From NCBI GenBank assembly GCA_021399445.1, contig JAJTUQ010000005.1, positions 2,666,001 through 2,730,000 on the forward strand: 64,000 bases of DNA. Reading direction: 5' to 3'. Positions 10,189-21,187 of this stretch are shown piece after piece. The position numbers and the translations under genes are program-made. Below the pieces are notes generated by a model, which worked only from the letters and a program-made list of their open reading frames with translations, ran no database searches and was not told the DNA's origin. The stretch's first letter is position 1. The number at the start of each line of letters is the position of its first letter. This DNA is from Xylogone sp. PMI_703. Taxonomy: Eukaryota; Ascomycota; Leotiomycetes.

Positions 10189-11679
10189 TCAATCCTTTGT
10201 CTCCTTCAAACAGAACACTGGAAATGTGGTCGGTAGAGTAATGGCCGCCAAAACCCAAAATGGAATAACAGAATAACCTCTGTTAACACCGTAACTGAAT
10301 AATGATCCACCAAGAAATGCACCAGTTGCTCTCGCAATCGCTGAAGTACTAGTAGAAATACCGGTCAACGTGCCCAGTACACTTGGGCTCGAAGCTGAGT
10401 GTGTAAGCAAAATCGTTGAGCATGGAAATGCAAATGTAGTTAGAAACCCATTCAGAAGCATCGAGAAGAACAGAGCTACTTGCTTTCCAAAGCTGTTAGG
10501 AGCTAGTAACACCACCGGAGTGAGGGCGTAAACAATTGGGAATATTGTAGTAACCAGTTTCAAGCAAGTGAGCACTCCACATTTCCCAGCAACAACTGGA
10601 AACACAAAAGATTGGATGAAAATGCAACTAATGCTGTATGCGGTGTAGATGATGCCGATTTGACTGGATGACATGCCAAGACCACCAGAAATATTGTATA
10701 GAAGCTTAGAATTTGAAGTATGTATATCTTGAACCGGATGATGCATGAACATTGGAAGTACTTGATCATAAGCCTGGCTGTGAAACGCCAGCAGGGTGCA
10801 GACAAGAAGATTTAAACTGGACTGTGAGGAAAAGACTTGTCGATATTTTCGTTCAAAATTTTCTTTCGATTCCCAAGTGTCGTCTAGATCGTCTCGAGAT
10901 ACACTTCTTAATACAAGAAGCGGCTTTAAGGACTCTTCGAGATTCCGGGTCTCTTTTCTCGGGCCTCGTCTATGATATTTCGAAAGAAATAACTTCCCGA
11001 GCATAAGCCCATAATCCTTTCTATTTTTCTTCGACTCAAGCGTCTCTTGTAGATAGAGAATCCCAGTAATAAGCCCTAATAAAAATATCGTAACAATGAC
11101 CAAGGGTGGTAGGATAAAAGGAAACTGTCCAAAAACGCTGCTACTGTGCCTGAAGATATGCGGATATTTCTTTGCTGGCTCCGCCAATAAACCACCAAGT
11201 AGGGAACCAAGAACGCTGCCCGTCATCCAGACAAGTGGCATAATACAGAATGCAAGAGGCCGTAACTTCTTCCGAGGAACCATCTCGCTAACTATGGCAT
11301 TAATAATACTCCCACTTGCACTTCCAGCTCCGCTTAAAGCCCTCACAGTTAACAGGAAGGGTAGAGACCTGCAGAGGCCAAGAAGAAGACTTGTAGTCAT
11401 GGCGATACTTAAACTTGCAATAAGAAGATACTTTCTTCCGAATCGATCACTCATTTGGCCCCAGATCATGCCGGTCAAACCTTGACTGGCTGAGAAGCTG
11501 GCATTAGCTATTCCAGCCCACTTGGCGACTGAATTCGTCGAAACGTTAAACGATTCTATCATATCTGGAAGATAGGGATTAATTGAAGACAAGGCGATAG
11601 GCTCTCCAAATCGACAAACGGCGAGGACAATTAATTGCTGAAGAGGTAATTCTGCCTCATTTGTGTTCACTCGGTCCAT
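10189..11679 (-). CDS. MFS transporter, DHA1-type, probable peptide/toxin exporter of the RiPP-like locus
   Basis: Intronless frame of 496 aa from the ATG at 11679; the frame is open 24 codons further without another ATG. It has 12 hydrophobic segments in two groups with a hydrophilic central loop of about 80 residues. The MFS motif A is present as WGQMSDRFGRK between TM2 and TM3, and the antiporter-type region ALSGAGSASGSI is in TM5. It resembles the fungal YCR023C-like multidrug carriers. It sits between the two UstYa genes and converges on the first, as expected for the export gene of a peptide pathway. The cargo is inferred from position only. Confidence is high for the family and moderate for the role. 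Confidence 0.88.
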   Translation of the reverse strand: MDRVNTNEAELPLQQLIVLAVCRFGEPIALSSINPYLPDMIESFNVSTNSVAKWAGIANASFSASQGLTGMIWGQMSDRFGRKYLLIASLSIAMTTSLLLGLCRSLPFLLTVRALSGAGSASGSIINAIVSEMVPRKKLRPLAFCIMPLVWMTGSVLGSLLGGLLAEPAKKYPHIFRHSSSVFGQFPFILPPLVIVTIFLLGLITGILYLQETLESKKNRKDYGLMLGKLFLSKYHRRGPRKETRNLEESLKPLLVLRSVSRDDLDDTWESKENFERKYRQVFSSQSSLNLLVCTLLAFHSQAYDQVLPMFMHHPVQDIHTSNSKLLYNISGGLGMSSSQIGIIYTAYSISCIFIQSFVFPVVAGKCGVLTCLKLVTTIFPIVYALTPVVLLAPNSFGKQVALFFSMLLNGFLTTFAFPCSTILLTHSASSPSVLGTLTGISTSTSAIARATGAFLGGSLFSYGVNRGYSVIPFWVLAAITLPTTFPVFCLKETKD

Positions 11680-12767
11680 CTCTGGTGGGTTTGCTAAGTG
11701 GTAGAATTGGTGATAGAATTGAGGATTCTTTGAGAACGCATACTGGCTCACTGGATGTTCCAGCTGTTTGAGGGTAAATTACATTCGTAATACACCATGA
11801 TTTTTACCAGAAGGAAGTTATTATTTTACGGAATCGCTACTGTACAGCAAGGTCGTAAACATTACTCGGCATTATGAGCTTACTGCTATGCACTTACCTT
11901 AACCAGCTTAGGAAAATGCATTCGTCTTAATGCTTGTCTCATGGGGCGCTCGTAGCATAAACATGACGTGCTTATCTATTAGATTAACTACCCTACTCAT
12001 ACCGGAGGGTCCAGGGCCCTCGGACGCTCGGAATCCGCTCTACCCTTTCCCCCCGTCCTTTCTACCCACTATCGAATGCTGTATTACCTCGCAAAATTTC
12101 CGAAACGCCCTATGGATGCAACTATCATGCCAGCTAAGGGTGGATTCCCGCATCCTCACTACAGTTTGTTACTAACCTAATGCGGACTCTGTTCCGTATC
12201 CGCACTCCCACTGGTCTGCCTCACAAAGTATCCCATATCAGCTCAAAAGTGAATGCACGATCATAATTACTTAATTGAGTTACTTATTACTTGGATATGC
12301 GAAAAAACAGATTGTTATACGAACCCCCTGTACTCATATTAATAAACCAGATAAGCTGTATCTTTCCAGCCAGTTAGAGCTGCTGCGTACGATGTATCGA
12401 GTCTTCAAAGATGCGCAAGACCTGTATGAGAATGCGAATATGGAAAGAGACTAACAGGATAAAAAAGGAAGGTAGAAGTCGGAAATAAGTCTACGGTATA
12501 GAGTAAAGTGGAAGGTACGAATACGCGTTCTTAGGAACAAAGGGGGAACAAGAAAGTCTGGATTTTTCATAGAGGCTAATATGGGTATATTGAGTCATTG
12601 ACGTGATTTTGCTTACTTGACATCCATGCGTTGATTTTGGTCTTTGTACCGTTCAGTTTGTGTAGATTGTAACAGATGCTTTACATAGCTTCTGTCAACT
12701 GAATCTGATTTTATCAAGAACCTAACATCTACAACTGACTGCTATCTCATTTGACGAGACTCACTTT
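11680..12767. other. Divergent intergenic region (MFS / UstYa copy 2)
   Basis: About 1.1 kb holding the promoters of the minus-strand MFS gene and the plus-strand UstYa copy 2. A short C-rich patch lies near 12000-12060. No supported gene. Confidence 0.5.
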
Positions 12768-13805
12768 ATGGAGACCCCTTCTAATGACTCTGATCAGGTT
12801 GCAAGCTCCAAGTTACACGGAAGACTGGCCTCGATCTCAGGCAATAATGGAAGATGGCATAGTGACCCTAATAAAAAGAGAAGAATGATAGATTTAAGTC
12901 AGCCTCGCAGACATCTTTCCATACGCAAATGGGGTCTAATATTAAGTTTGTGGTCACTGTCCATTCTCGCCACAGCTTGGTTTTCGGGGAGGGAGGGAGC
13001 CTCGCCATTCTCCTATGAGACGGGATTTGACACAGACCTCCGTGAGCACTTCACCAGCCAACTAAATCTTTTCTAGACGAGAAGCTTAGCTTACAACTCA
13101 GTGATTAGAGCCAATACGACCTTTCATCGAGCTCAAGAGGGTTAAGTTTACCGGAGGCATTAAGTTTGATGAGAATGGAACGACCTACCGTGCCGTTGAT
13201 CCTGAGGCTGTCCAGTATGTTGGGGAACCTAGTGAAACAATAGATCGTGCTTGGCGGCAATTGATCCGTGGTATGTTCAGACAATTTCCTACATGCAAAG
13301 TATATTAATCGTCTCTTCTCCCTAGGAGAAGGTGTTGACCTCATCGAAGAAGAGGCAAAGTCTGTTGTCGGGAAAACTTATCAAAAGTCAGGAGTCTGGT
13401 GGCAGACGGGTGCTGATGTCTTTCATCAATTGCACTGCATTGTAATTTTCTCTACGATGGGATTTGTTCTCCAGAATTGAGCTAACAAGCCGGCCAGAAT
13501 CTCCTACGTACAGCTCTTCGTCCAGACTATTACAAACCTCTCAACCCGGAACCGTTACATACAGAACATCTATGTAAGCTCTCTATTTCTCCGAAAGGTA
13601 TCCAACTTACAAATCTTCAGATCATTGTATTGACTACCTTCGTCAAGGGGTCATGTGCAGTGCTGACCTGACACCACTCCCTTTTGAATGGGCTGATATC
13701 AGAGGTCGTATCATTCAAATCCAGGAAGTAGTTCATACATGCCGAAATTTTGATAAAATTCACGAATGGTCTCTGGCAAGGAATTCTGATGCACATAAAG
13801 TCTGA
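12768..13805 (+). CDS. UstYa family (DUF3328) oxidative cyclase-like protein, copy 2
   Basis: Five exons: 12768-13041, 13109-13270, 13326-13441, 13498-13573 and 13621-13805, all with GT-AG borders and consistent phase; product 270 aa. A basic cytosolic tail of about 55 residues precedes one transmembrane helix (WGLILSLWSLSILATAWF). The lumenal domain shows FETDL-like YETGFDTDL, VKFTGGIKFDENGTTYRA, VQYVGEPSETIDRAW, then the two family motifs HQLHC (end of exon 3) and YHCIDYLRQGVMC (across the exon 4-5 join). All expected UstYa segments are intact. Its exon layout matches copy 1 in number and in the two introns next to the HxxHC and HC-LRQ motifs, so the two are paralogues. Multi-step dikaritin pathways commonly need two UstYa proteins. 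The second ring or second core type could be its task; this is inference. Confidence 0.9.
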
Positions 13806-16293
13806 TATATTCGGGTTTGCGCAGCATTTATTTTACGTGTTGGTATTACATTATGAATTGATACCGTAACCATGGGCCGGGTATGAGATGTAATTGAAGG
13901 CTCAAAAGTGAGATAAATTTGCATAGGCATGTAGCGGACCAAACTTTGTAGTGTTATGCGATGCGATTGACGTTAAATAACAAATATATACTTTTGTCAT
14001 ATCTAGCCTCTCATAATAATTTTCTAGTAAAAGTCTAACTTAAATCATACGAAAATGGTTTATTGAGTCATCTGATATTCAATTGCCGCAACAGTTCCCA
14101 TGTAGAACGATGACTCTACTTCTACGATCACTTGTAGTTGGTATCAAGAAATCTAAGGACATAGCCTTTTTACATTTGAGTCCAATTCGGGGTACCACTT
14201 GCTATACTATTTCTTGTCAAATACAACCTGTCGTACAAAGTAACTAACTTAAATCTCTATTTATTGTGCACCAGCCAGTGTCTTTAATAGGCCCGGCCAA
14301 GTTCCCATCAGAGCAGGATCCGAGCGTGAAAAGACGAAATGCTACGTTAAATTGACTATGCCATGAATTTTATGGTCACATTGTCATTGGTACAGCTTAA
14401 AATTAAAATAAAAAGATAAAGCTTATACCTCCGGCCTGTCAGTCTACATTCCTGCTGGATGCAATTCAACTGCTTTCTGAAACATACGTATCATCCCATG
14501 AAGGGGTCAGGTGATGATAATGATGATGATGATGATGGTCATTATGTCCAGCGGGGTCAAGTTTCACCTGCCCATTGAGATCCCCCTGGTGGTATAAGGA
14601 AGTGCTAAGCTAGAGAATTAGGTACAGCGTCCACCTCAAAAAGCATTTCTAACATACGTGTAACCCCACAAGTGATCACACCACTGGGAGGGCCAAATTT
14701 GAGTAAAGAGGTCGGGATAGTGTAGTGACGAAACAGTATGAATAATAAACAAACTGCTATTGTCTCTTTACGGAAGGTAGCAGGCTAGTTTGCTGGAGTA
14801 GGGTAATACCAGATGAACGGAAAGTACGAATAGTGATTCTTATCTTTTCTTCTTTTCATTTTTAATATATTAGAGGCCTCGGTAATTGAAGCTACGTAAC
14901 TATGGGTTATCCAACTTCATATGATACAGCCTCATGACTAAATTATTTTGAGATTAATTCTGATTTCAACTCTCACCTTCCTCAATGAGTAATTATATCC
15001 CAGGATTTACAAGATGATTTTGATTAAATAGACTTATTTTATCTGGTACATAAATTAATCTTGTCATAATTAGTTCGCTTTACATTTCCCTTATGGGAAA
15101 CTCAACACTGTATATGGTGGAGTCCGCGGTAAGATATTAGCTTGGAGACTACTAAACAACGAGCTTATTCCATTTCTGTAAAACCAAATTAAGCTGGACT
15201 AGCGTTATAAGAACCAACCGAATATATCCATCCGGTATTATATCAAATATTATGTTAAACGATGAAAAAGACATGCTCTGGAAGTATAGACCTGATAAAA
15301 TTGAGCACCACTCGAGCTCAAAATCTGTAAGACCACACCTGTACTCTGATTACTTCTTCGTGTAGTTCTTAAATTAATGCATCTGTCTTCAGATTTAAAA
15401 TCGTCACATTCCGCTCCGCTTACAACCGAATCAATGGAGAAAGCTGCACGAAAGTTGAAATCTTGTTTTTGATACTAATCCACTTGCAGCGTAAGCTTAA
15501 ACGACACTACCACCTTCTACGGTACGTTACCCTTTAAATTCACTCTCCCTTGTTAAACTAGCCTGGTTCTAATCCTACTACCTAGATACGAGTATCCATT
15601 AGTTCTTCCGCACTAGAGAGCGGGCACGGGGGGAACCGTCATCCCGTTGTCAGCCCGAGTGGCTCCTCGGAAGATTTCCAACTTTCCAACCTTCTTAGAC
15701 AAAACTAAGACTAATAGAGATACTTTGTAAATAGATCGCATAGTTGAAAAGCCACGTAATTTTCTACCAGATGGACTCCGGTATAGGGTCTGACAGCTTA
15801 TTCCCGGTTGCTACTATATCATGTCATGCTTCGTATTTATACGAAGTGCAAGGTCAAATAAACCAGCTCCACTTACGCCCGTGTGAACATATAGAAATCC
15901 ATATTCCGGACCAGTAAGAACCTACAATGAAGGTATGTACACAGATTAGCAGCAGCGGCTTATTCAATCTCGTACGAGACGAAGTTTTCGACAGGTAATT
16001 AGAGGTAAAGAGAGCCTCAACTCGACTGGATGCCGACGATGCCGACAGTCCCGTCTGATGAAGAAAGAGACTTACGTGTGAATGGGACTAAGAAACTAGA
16101 GAAGTTGCATTTACATTTCCAGTGACAGGAGGCTCATATTTGCCACTGCTCCACTAGGTTGATGTATATAAAGATCATGCTATCATCATTCAGCCTGTGT
16201 CAGACAACTAAAGCCTCTATTCAAAGCCCTTAACAGCCACAATTTGAAAGTCAGTGAAAAGCGAACTATTCAATACATCTCTTCAAAGCAAAA
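13806..16293. other. Long gene-poor stretch
   Basis: About 2.5 kb without a supported coding region in either strand. It is AT-rich with a small GAT/ATG trinucleotide run near 14514-14540. A mildly GC-rich patch lies around 15590-15690. No transposon ends recognised. Confidence 0.6.
16165..16173 (+). promoter_or_regulatory. Probable TATA box
   Basis: The string TATATAAAG lies about 120 bp upstream of the small Cys-rich protein start at 16294, followed by CA-rich 5' leader sequence. This is a good match to a fungal TATA element. Confidence 0.45.
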
Positions 16294-16620
16294 ATGAAGA
16301 CCAACATCGTTCTGTTGCTGTCAACAATGGCATCAATCTTCCCACTGAGATCGTTAGGTGAGCTTTCAACTCCGCATCGGAACATAGTAAATGAGAGACA
16401 GGACGCTGATAGCTATTTAGGAGCGAATGTGAATTGGGATCTTAGCTGTGATGGAGGAATAACTGAGGCGTGCAAACTTATTGGCAACAATGGTCCGGGC
16501 TGCGGCTGTCCTGGAAATGCTCCAGTAACGCCTGTACCTCCAGTTGAATGTGACAATCCTGGTAACCAGGCAAATATTTGCCTTAGTCAGTGCAAATGCG
16601 TCCCTGGGATTGGGCCTTGA
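16294..16620 (+). CDS. Small secreted cysteine-rich protein (effector-like)
   Basis: Single exon, 108 aa. Residues 1-22 form a signal peptide (MKTNIVLLLSTMASIFPLRSLG). A basic NER site near residue 36 could be a propeptide cleavage point. The mature region has eight cysteines, grouped as C..C..CxC in the first half and C..C..CxC in the second, consistent with four disulphides, plus a Pro/Val linker (PVTPVPPV). No family recognised. Size, secretion and Cys content resemble fungal apoplastic effectors or antimicrobial peptides; function is not established. Confidence 0.75.
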   Translation: MKTNIVLLLSTMASIFPLRSLGELSTPHRNIVNERQDADSYLGANVNWDLSCDGGITEACKLIGNNGPGCGCPGNAPVTPVPPVECDNPGNQANICLSQCKCVPGIGP

Positions 16621-17265
16621 TCTTTCAGATGTAGAGTGGCTATAACTATGTTCGTGAGCTGTTGTTATACACTACGTAGCCACTGTTGAAGGAGGGTATG
16701 ATGTTAGATAATCAGAGAGAAATAAAGAAAACCTTTCTATACTCTTATTATAAATTGGTTGAATCACTTGTCGATATAATAGTAGCAGGAGTTTATGAGC
16801 CTAGACTTCATTATACGCTTACATTCAATTTCCAACTTAATATAATAATACAAGACGGGGACCAACTAAACGGTATGATTATATCAATACGTGTTCGTCC
16901 TTTATATACAGGCTTAACATAGAATGGCGGCACTATAAATAAGTTGTGCATAACTGCACAATAGTTCTAAGGGCACCACTGGTTGATTAAATTGTGGGAT
17001 ATCACATCTACCGTACCATCTATAACGACTCGTTCACGATAACTGAATAACATCTATCTAAATAAATGTTCTGACTCATTAGTTAATTACCAATATTAGC
17101 CAACAGGCCAGAATATAGCCTATTTAAATCGTCGGGTTAGGATAGAGGCAAGCCCGTATACTTCCCGCATGGAGGCCCGACTATACGTATATCTGGGCGG
17201 CCGTAGACTAAGTAGAACAAGATGTTTTATCTGGATAACGTATCCGTGTATGCTATCTAATATAA
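16621..17265. other. Intergenic, no supported gene
   Basis: About 640 bp of AT-rich sequence between the small secreted protein and the kinase 3' end. Short frames at 16686-16922 and 17169-17435 lack features and are not called. Confidence 0.5.
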
Positions 17266-18445
17266 TTAGAATGATATTGTCCCAGTTCCTAATTCTTGTA
17301 GACAACATTGCCGCTTCTTATGTTTCGCTTGCATTCTGGACATACGAACTCGCTTACTTTGATTTTGAGCCTTCGTTTTTGATACTGAAGACTTTGTCCC
17401 TTTCCTCAATGACTCTGCTGAGGCGCGGAATGTAGATTGGTGAAGATCCCTCTGGATTTCTTTGAATCTATTGATGGTCCAATCAAATACGTTGTCAAAC
17501 CTAAAACCTTGCCGTACGAACAAGTTCCGAAAAAGCTTTCTTAAGTAGGAATAGTCGGGCTTCTGGCAAAAGTCCAATGACCTCGTATACTCCATATATC
17601 TTTCAAACTCAGAAGGTAAATCTTTGCAAAGCTCCTGCAGTGATATTTCAATTTTCATATTCTTTGTCAATTCCAATTTCTCGTCTTCCGTAGCAGTTTT
17701 CATACCTTGCCATGGAAGAGAACCACAGGCAAAGTATAACAGAAGATAACCAATGGATTCTAAGTCATCGCCCCTTGATAATTCTATAATCGATCAGCAT
17801 ACATAGGTATCAGGGTTAATGGTGCACATACCGCGTCCAACATGATTGTTGACACTCGCAAAACAGCATGTTCCAGTGAATGGTCCCTTCAAGCTCTTAC
17901 GTCTTTTACCCTTGTGAAGTTTTTTGGCTAGTCCAAAATCAACAGCATGCACTATATTCCCTTGCCGCCCAATTCCTATCAAGAAATTCTCCGGCTTGAT
18001 GTCACAGTGGAGGAAGCAATTCGCGTGTATGTGCTGGATCCGACAAATGAGCTGATCTGCTAATAAGAGGACAGTTTTTAAAGAAAATTTTCGGCCGCAG
18101 TAATTGAAGAGATCCTCAAGTGAAGGGCCCAAAAGATCAAGGACCAGAACATAGAAGTCGCCCTCCCGTCCAAACCATCCAACACGAGGTATGCCTGCCC
18201 CTCCAGACAGTACTTTATATGCTTCTGCCTCACGCTCAAGCGAATCGTGGTTATGGTAAATATTTTCGAGCTTTATAGCTACTTCAACGCCAGCTACTTT
18301 ATCGGTTCCTGCACAGGTCAGCTGGCGTATATTTATACGAGGGGAAATGGTGATACGTGCCTAAGTAGACGAAACCAAAGCCGCCTTCGCAGATTTTGCG
18401 ATCGAGTCGATATCTATTGTTAATAAGGATATCCTGAAAATTCAT
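17266..18445 (-). CDS. Divergent casein kinase 1-like protein kinase
   Basis: Three exons on the minus strand: 18445-18361, 18308-17832 and 17783-17266; 359 aa. It starts MNFQDILINNRYRLDRKICEG, the usual CK1 beginning. It has a Gly-rich loop (CEGGFGFVY), the ATP Lys in VAIK, the catalytic Asp and Asn in HCDIKPENF, the metal Asp in DFGLAKK and DDLESIGY of helix F. Two points are odd. The first intron has a GC donor (GCACGT) with a normal CAG acceptor and branch site; only that splice restores GTDKVAGVEVAIK. In addition, the activation segment (TGTCCFASVNNHVGRELSRG) and the HRD Arg (Cys here) depart from canonical CK1. It is a diverged paralogue, probably not the housekeeping kinase; activity is uncertain. 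Confidence 0.8.
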
Positions 18446-19417
18446 CCCTAATATTAGAGATGTAGTCACAAATGGGATCCGGAGTTCGGCACAATACCCT
18501 CATTTGCAGATTTACCAAACACAGTGGTTTGGGCCAAATATTTCATTATGGACATTTACTAATACGTCAGGCCAGCTCTATACTAGATAGCTGTAACCCG
18601 CACTATAATCTCGCTAGATATGTGTAGCATATTTCTGCCTATTGATCGCGAAACGGTGAATCAAAAATATGTTCCTCATTATAATAAGCATGAGGCTAAC
18701 AAAGTCAGTCTCTTAGGCCGCAAATCAAAAGGTATCCACCCGTCTGCCTAGAATCAGCGCTTACTTACTTCATTGAGATAAGTGCTGACCCAGAACTTCC
18801 ACAAATACTGCCATACACGTGTACGAAGCACTCGAGTCAGTGAGTATACAAAGGTCTTTTCCTTTCTCGAAAATTCTGTTGCGCGTTAATTAAGTATCCA
18901 ATCACAGCATTAACAATGATACATTACAAGAAATAAAATATTATTTTCTATATAAATTTAGTGAAATGCAGCTCACTCTAGAAATATTGAAAGACCTGGA
19001 TCGACAAAGACGTCGCATTACCAGCCGTCGACGACGGAGGACCTCTTCGAGACTCCACATCACTTATCTTCTAGAGAGAAAGTTACAGAGACTTGCTAGA
19101 CGCGGTGGCCCCGACCTTGGTCATCTTCGAGGAGTAAGATACCCACTTACGCTATAGTTGTAGATCCTAGCTAAAGTACACTCTAGTATCCTGTACCGAA
19201 GGGGGTTCGTGTTACGGAATAAGCTGATGCCGTACGCTGCATGCCTACTGAGAACCATCGGAACACTGGGAGCCGCAGTGAAAGTTCGCAGTCTCTATCT
19301 ATTGTACAGAATTATATAAAGGGGGAAAGGTAGACTACATATCGATGAAGACACGATGACATAGCTGATATAAACTATAAATTTATCAAATACAACAAAA
19401 ATAATTGACATCTCCCA
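18446..19417. other. Intergenic, no supported gene
   Basis: About 970 bp between the kinase start and the 3' end of the HD protein. An Arg-rich 63-codon frame (18966-19157) has no domain or signal and is not called. Confidence 0.5.
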
Positions 19418-20204
19418 TCAATGAGTGCTATCATAAGGTGCCATCAACTCATTATTCTCGACACCTACCGGAAAGTCCATGATTCCCAGATGTGTGCTAT
19501 GTGCCCACGGCTTGAGCTCGATCTCCTTCCGGATAGTTCGTGAAAAGCAAGTGCTCCAATTCCTCCTCGGATACGCCTTCACAACATCTTCAATGGTCTC
19601 TTTGGCCACCAGGTCTTTGTTGGCTCCCTTATTATCGAAGAGGGTCGCCAGTTGAATTAATGCTCCAATACGTGAAATAGTCCCCTTTTCTCCCAAATCC
19701 TGGTGTCGGATAACTGCCTCCGCTACATGCTCAGCCTGCTCCTTAGGAGCGGAAAGAGAGTCGAGCACTTTGAGGGCAATGAAACCACCGTAGAACTCAA
19801 AAGACATTAGGGTTGCGTGGAGGTTCTTATCTGTTGTTCCTATATCGTGCAGGAGGCAGGTAAGGAAATATGTTTCGTTAAACGAAGGAGTTGACCAGCT
19901 TGGGAAAGCTTGCTTCAGTATTGCTTGTCCTATTTAACCATTTTATTAGCTGCTCTTAATATCTCCGTCAAACTTGTGACATACCATAATAGAAGACACG
20001 CATAGAGTGATTGAAAGTCTCAATTGGTAGTTCTTTTTGTGCATACTTTTGTGCCTCTTGAGCGAGTAGAGAGTCTGGGATGGGAATCGAAGATACTGAG
20101 ACTGGAGCTGCGGGTTTAGAGAAGGCATCCACTAGCGAGAGTAAATTGCCGAGATCTACAGGGACAGCAGTCCAACCATATTTCTCAATTGTGGAATTGC
20201 TCAT
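19418..20204 (-). CDS. Cyanamide hydratase-like HD-domain protein
   Basis: Two exons, 20204-19985 and 19929-19418, joined across a 55-nt intron (donor GTATGT, acceptor ATAG) that splits a Gly codon; 243 aa, the usual length of urea-forming cyanamide hydratases. Diagnostic segments are SNSTIEKYGWTAVP at the N-terminus, FNHSMRVFYYG (metal-binding His), LLHDIGTTD (the HD pair) and EAVIRHQDLGEKGTIS. These enzymes add water to cyanamide to give urea using a metal bound by the HD motif. The start at 20204 is chosen because the MSNS N-terminus is conserved. No signal peptide; cytosolic. Confidence 0.87.
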
Positions 20205-21187
20205 GTTGGGAATACAAAGAATTTCTGTGGGTATAAGAATCTGGGCGTAGAGTACAGTGGTTTGGGACTGGATAAAGGAGAGCCTAAGTATTTTGTCTAG
20301 TTTATATAGATCTCGAGCTTGTAACTCTTCGGGTAATTCCCTTGAGAAGGAATTATCCGCGGAGATGCACATCCTATGGAGATACTATCGGGGTTTGAAA
20401 TACTTTATGCTTATAAACTTTGCGCAGCCATCACACTATTTGGATGAATAACCGCCACTCGTAGGAATTGTGGGGATTCTAGAATGCATCATCCCGAGGT
20501 TGTTAACGTAAAAGTAAGGTACGAGTAAAGGAGGTGGAGGAGCGGCCAAGATGCGATTTCATGGAATGATGAGGAGATTCTGTCATAAACTCATTCTTGT
20601 TGGTCAACAAGAAGAGGGTCTGGGCTCGGGCGTTAGAGCATGGTTGGTAAGCCATCTGGTGACGGTCCAAGAAGAGACCATCCTGCAGTAATTGTGGTCA
20701 ACTATCCGCTCCAAGATCCGTTATTTCTTTGTAAATCTGCAGGAATGACGTATTTGGCCTCTTCAACTAGCTAATCCGGTTAGCTCTCTAACTACTAAAG
20801 TCTTACTCTGCATATGGGACTATCGTGTAATCCAATAATGTAATTGGAATTGCGAGATTTTCGAATCCCGCAATTCTCCACTTTCGCCCCCTTCAATTCC
20901 GCAGATCTCCCCGTGGTAGGGTAAATTTGCATCTTCAGCATAACGTGGACTTACACAGTGATTTGTAAGCTATGAAATACATTAAGGGTCTTTCGGACTG
21001 GTGGTAACGTGATAACATATCCAAAGTCTTATCAAGACAGCATTCTACAGCATCTACATTGATATTATCTGTTATGATCCTGGAATCTAGACTATGCAAG
21101 GAATCTTCATTATATAGCCCTTTATTTTGATCTTGTATCTATTCCTTCTATACAACCTTAAAGTTCCTTATCGGACCTTTTCGTATA
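20205..21187. other. Intergenic, no supported gene
   Basis: About 980 bp between the cyanamide hydratase-like gene and the GH55 3' end. No ORF with features; presumably promoter of the former. Confidence 0.5.

Noticed and set aside
14512..14541. GAT/ATG trinucleotide run
   Set aside because: Short imperfect microsatellite outside any gene; not informative.
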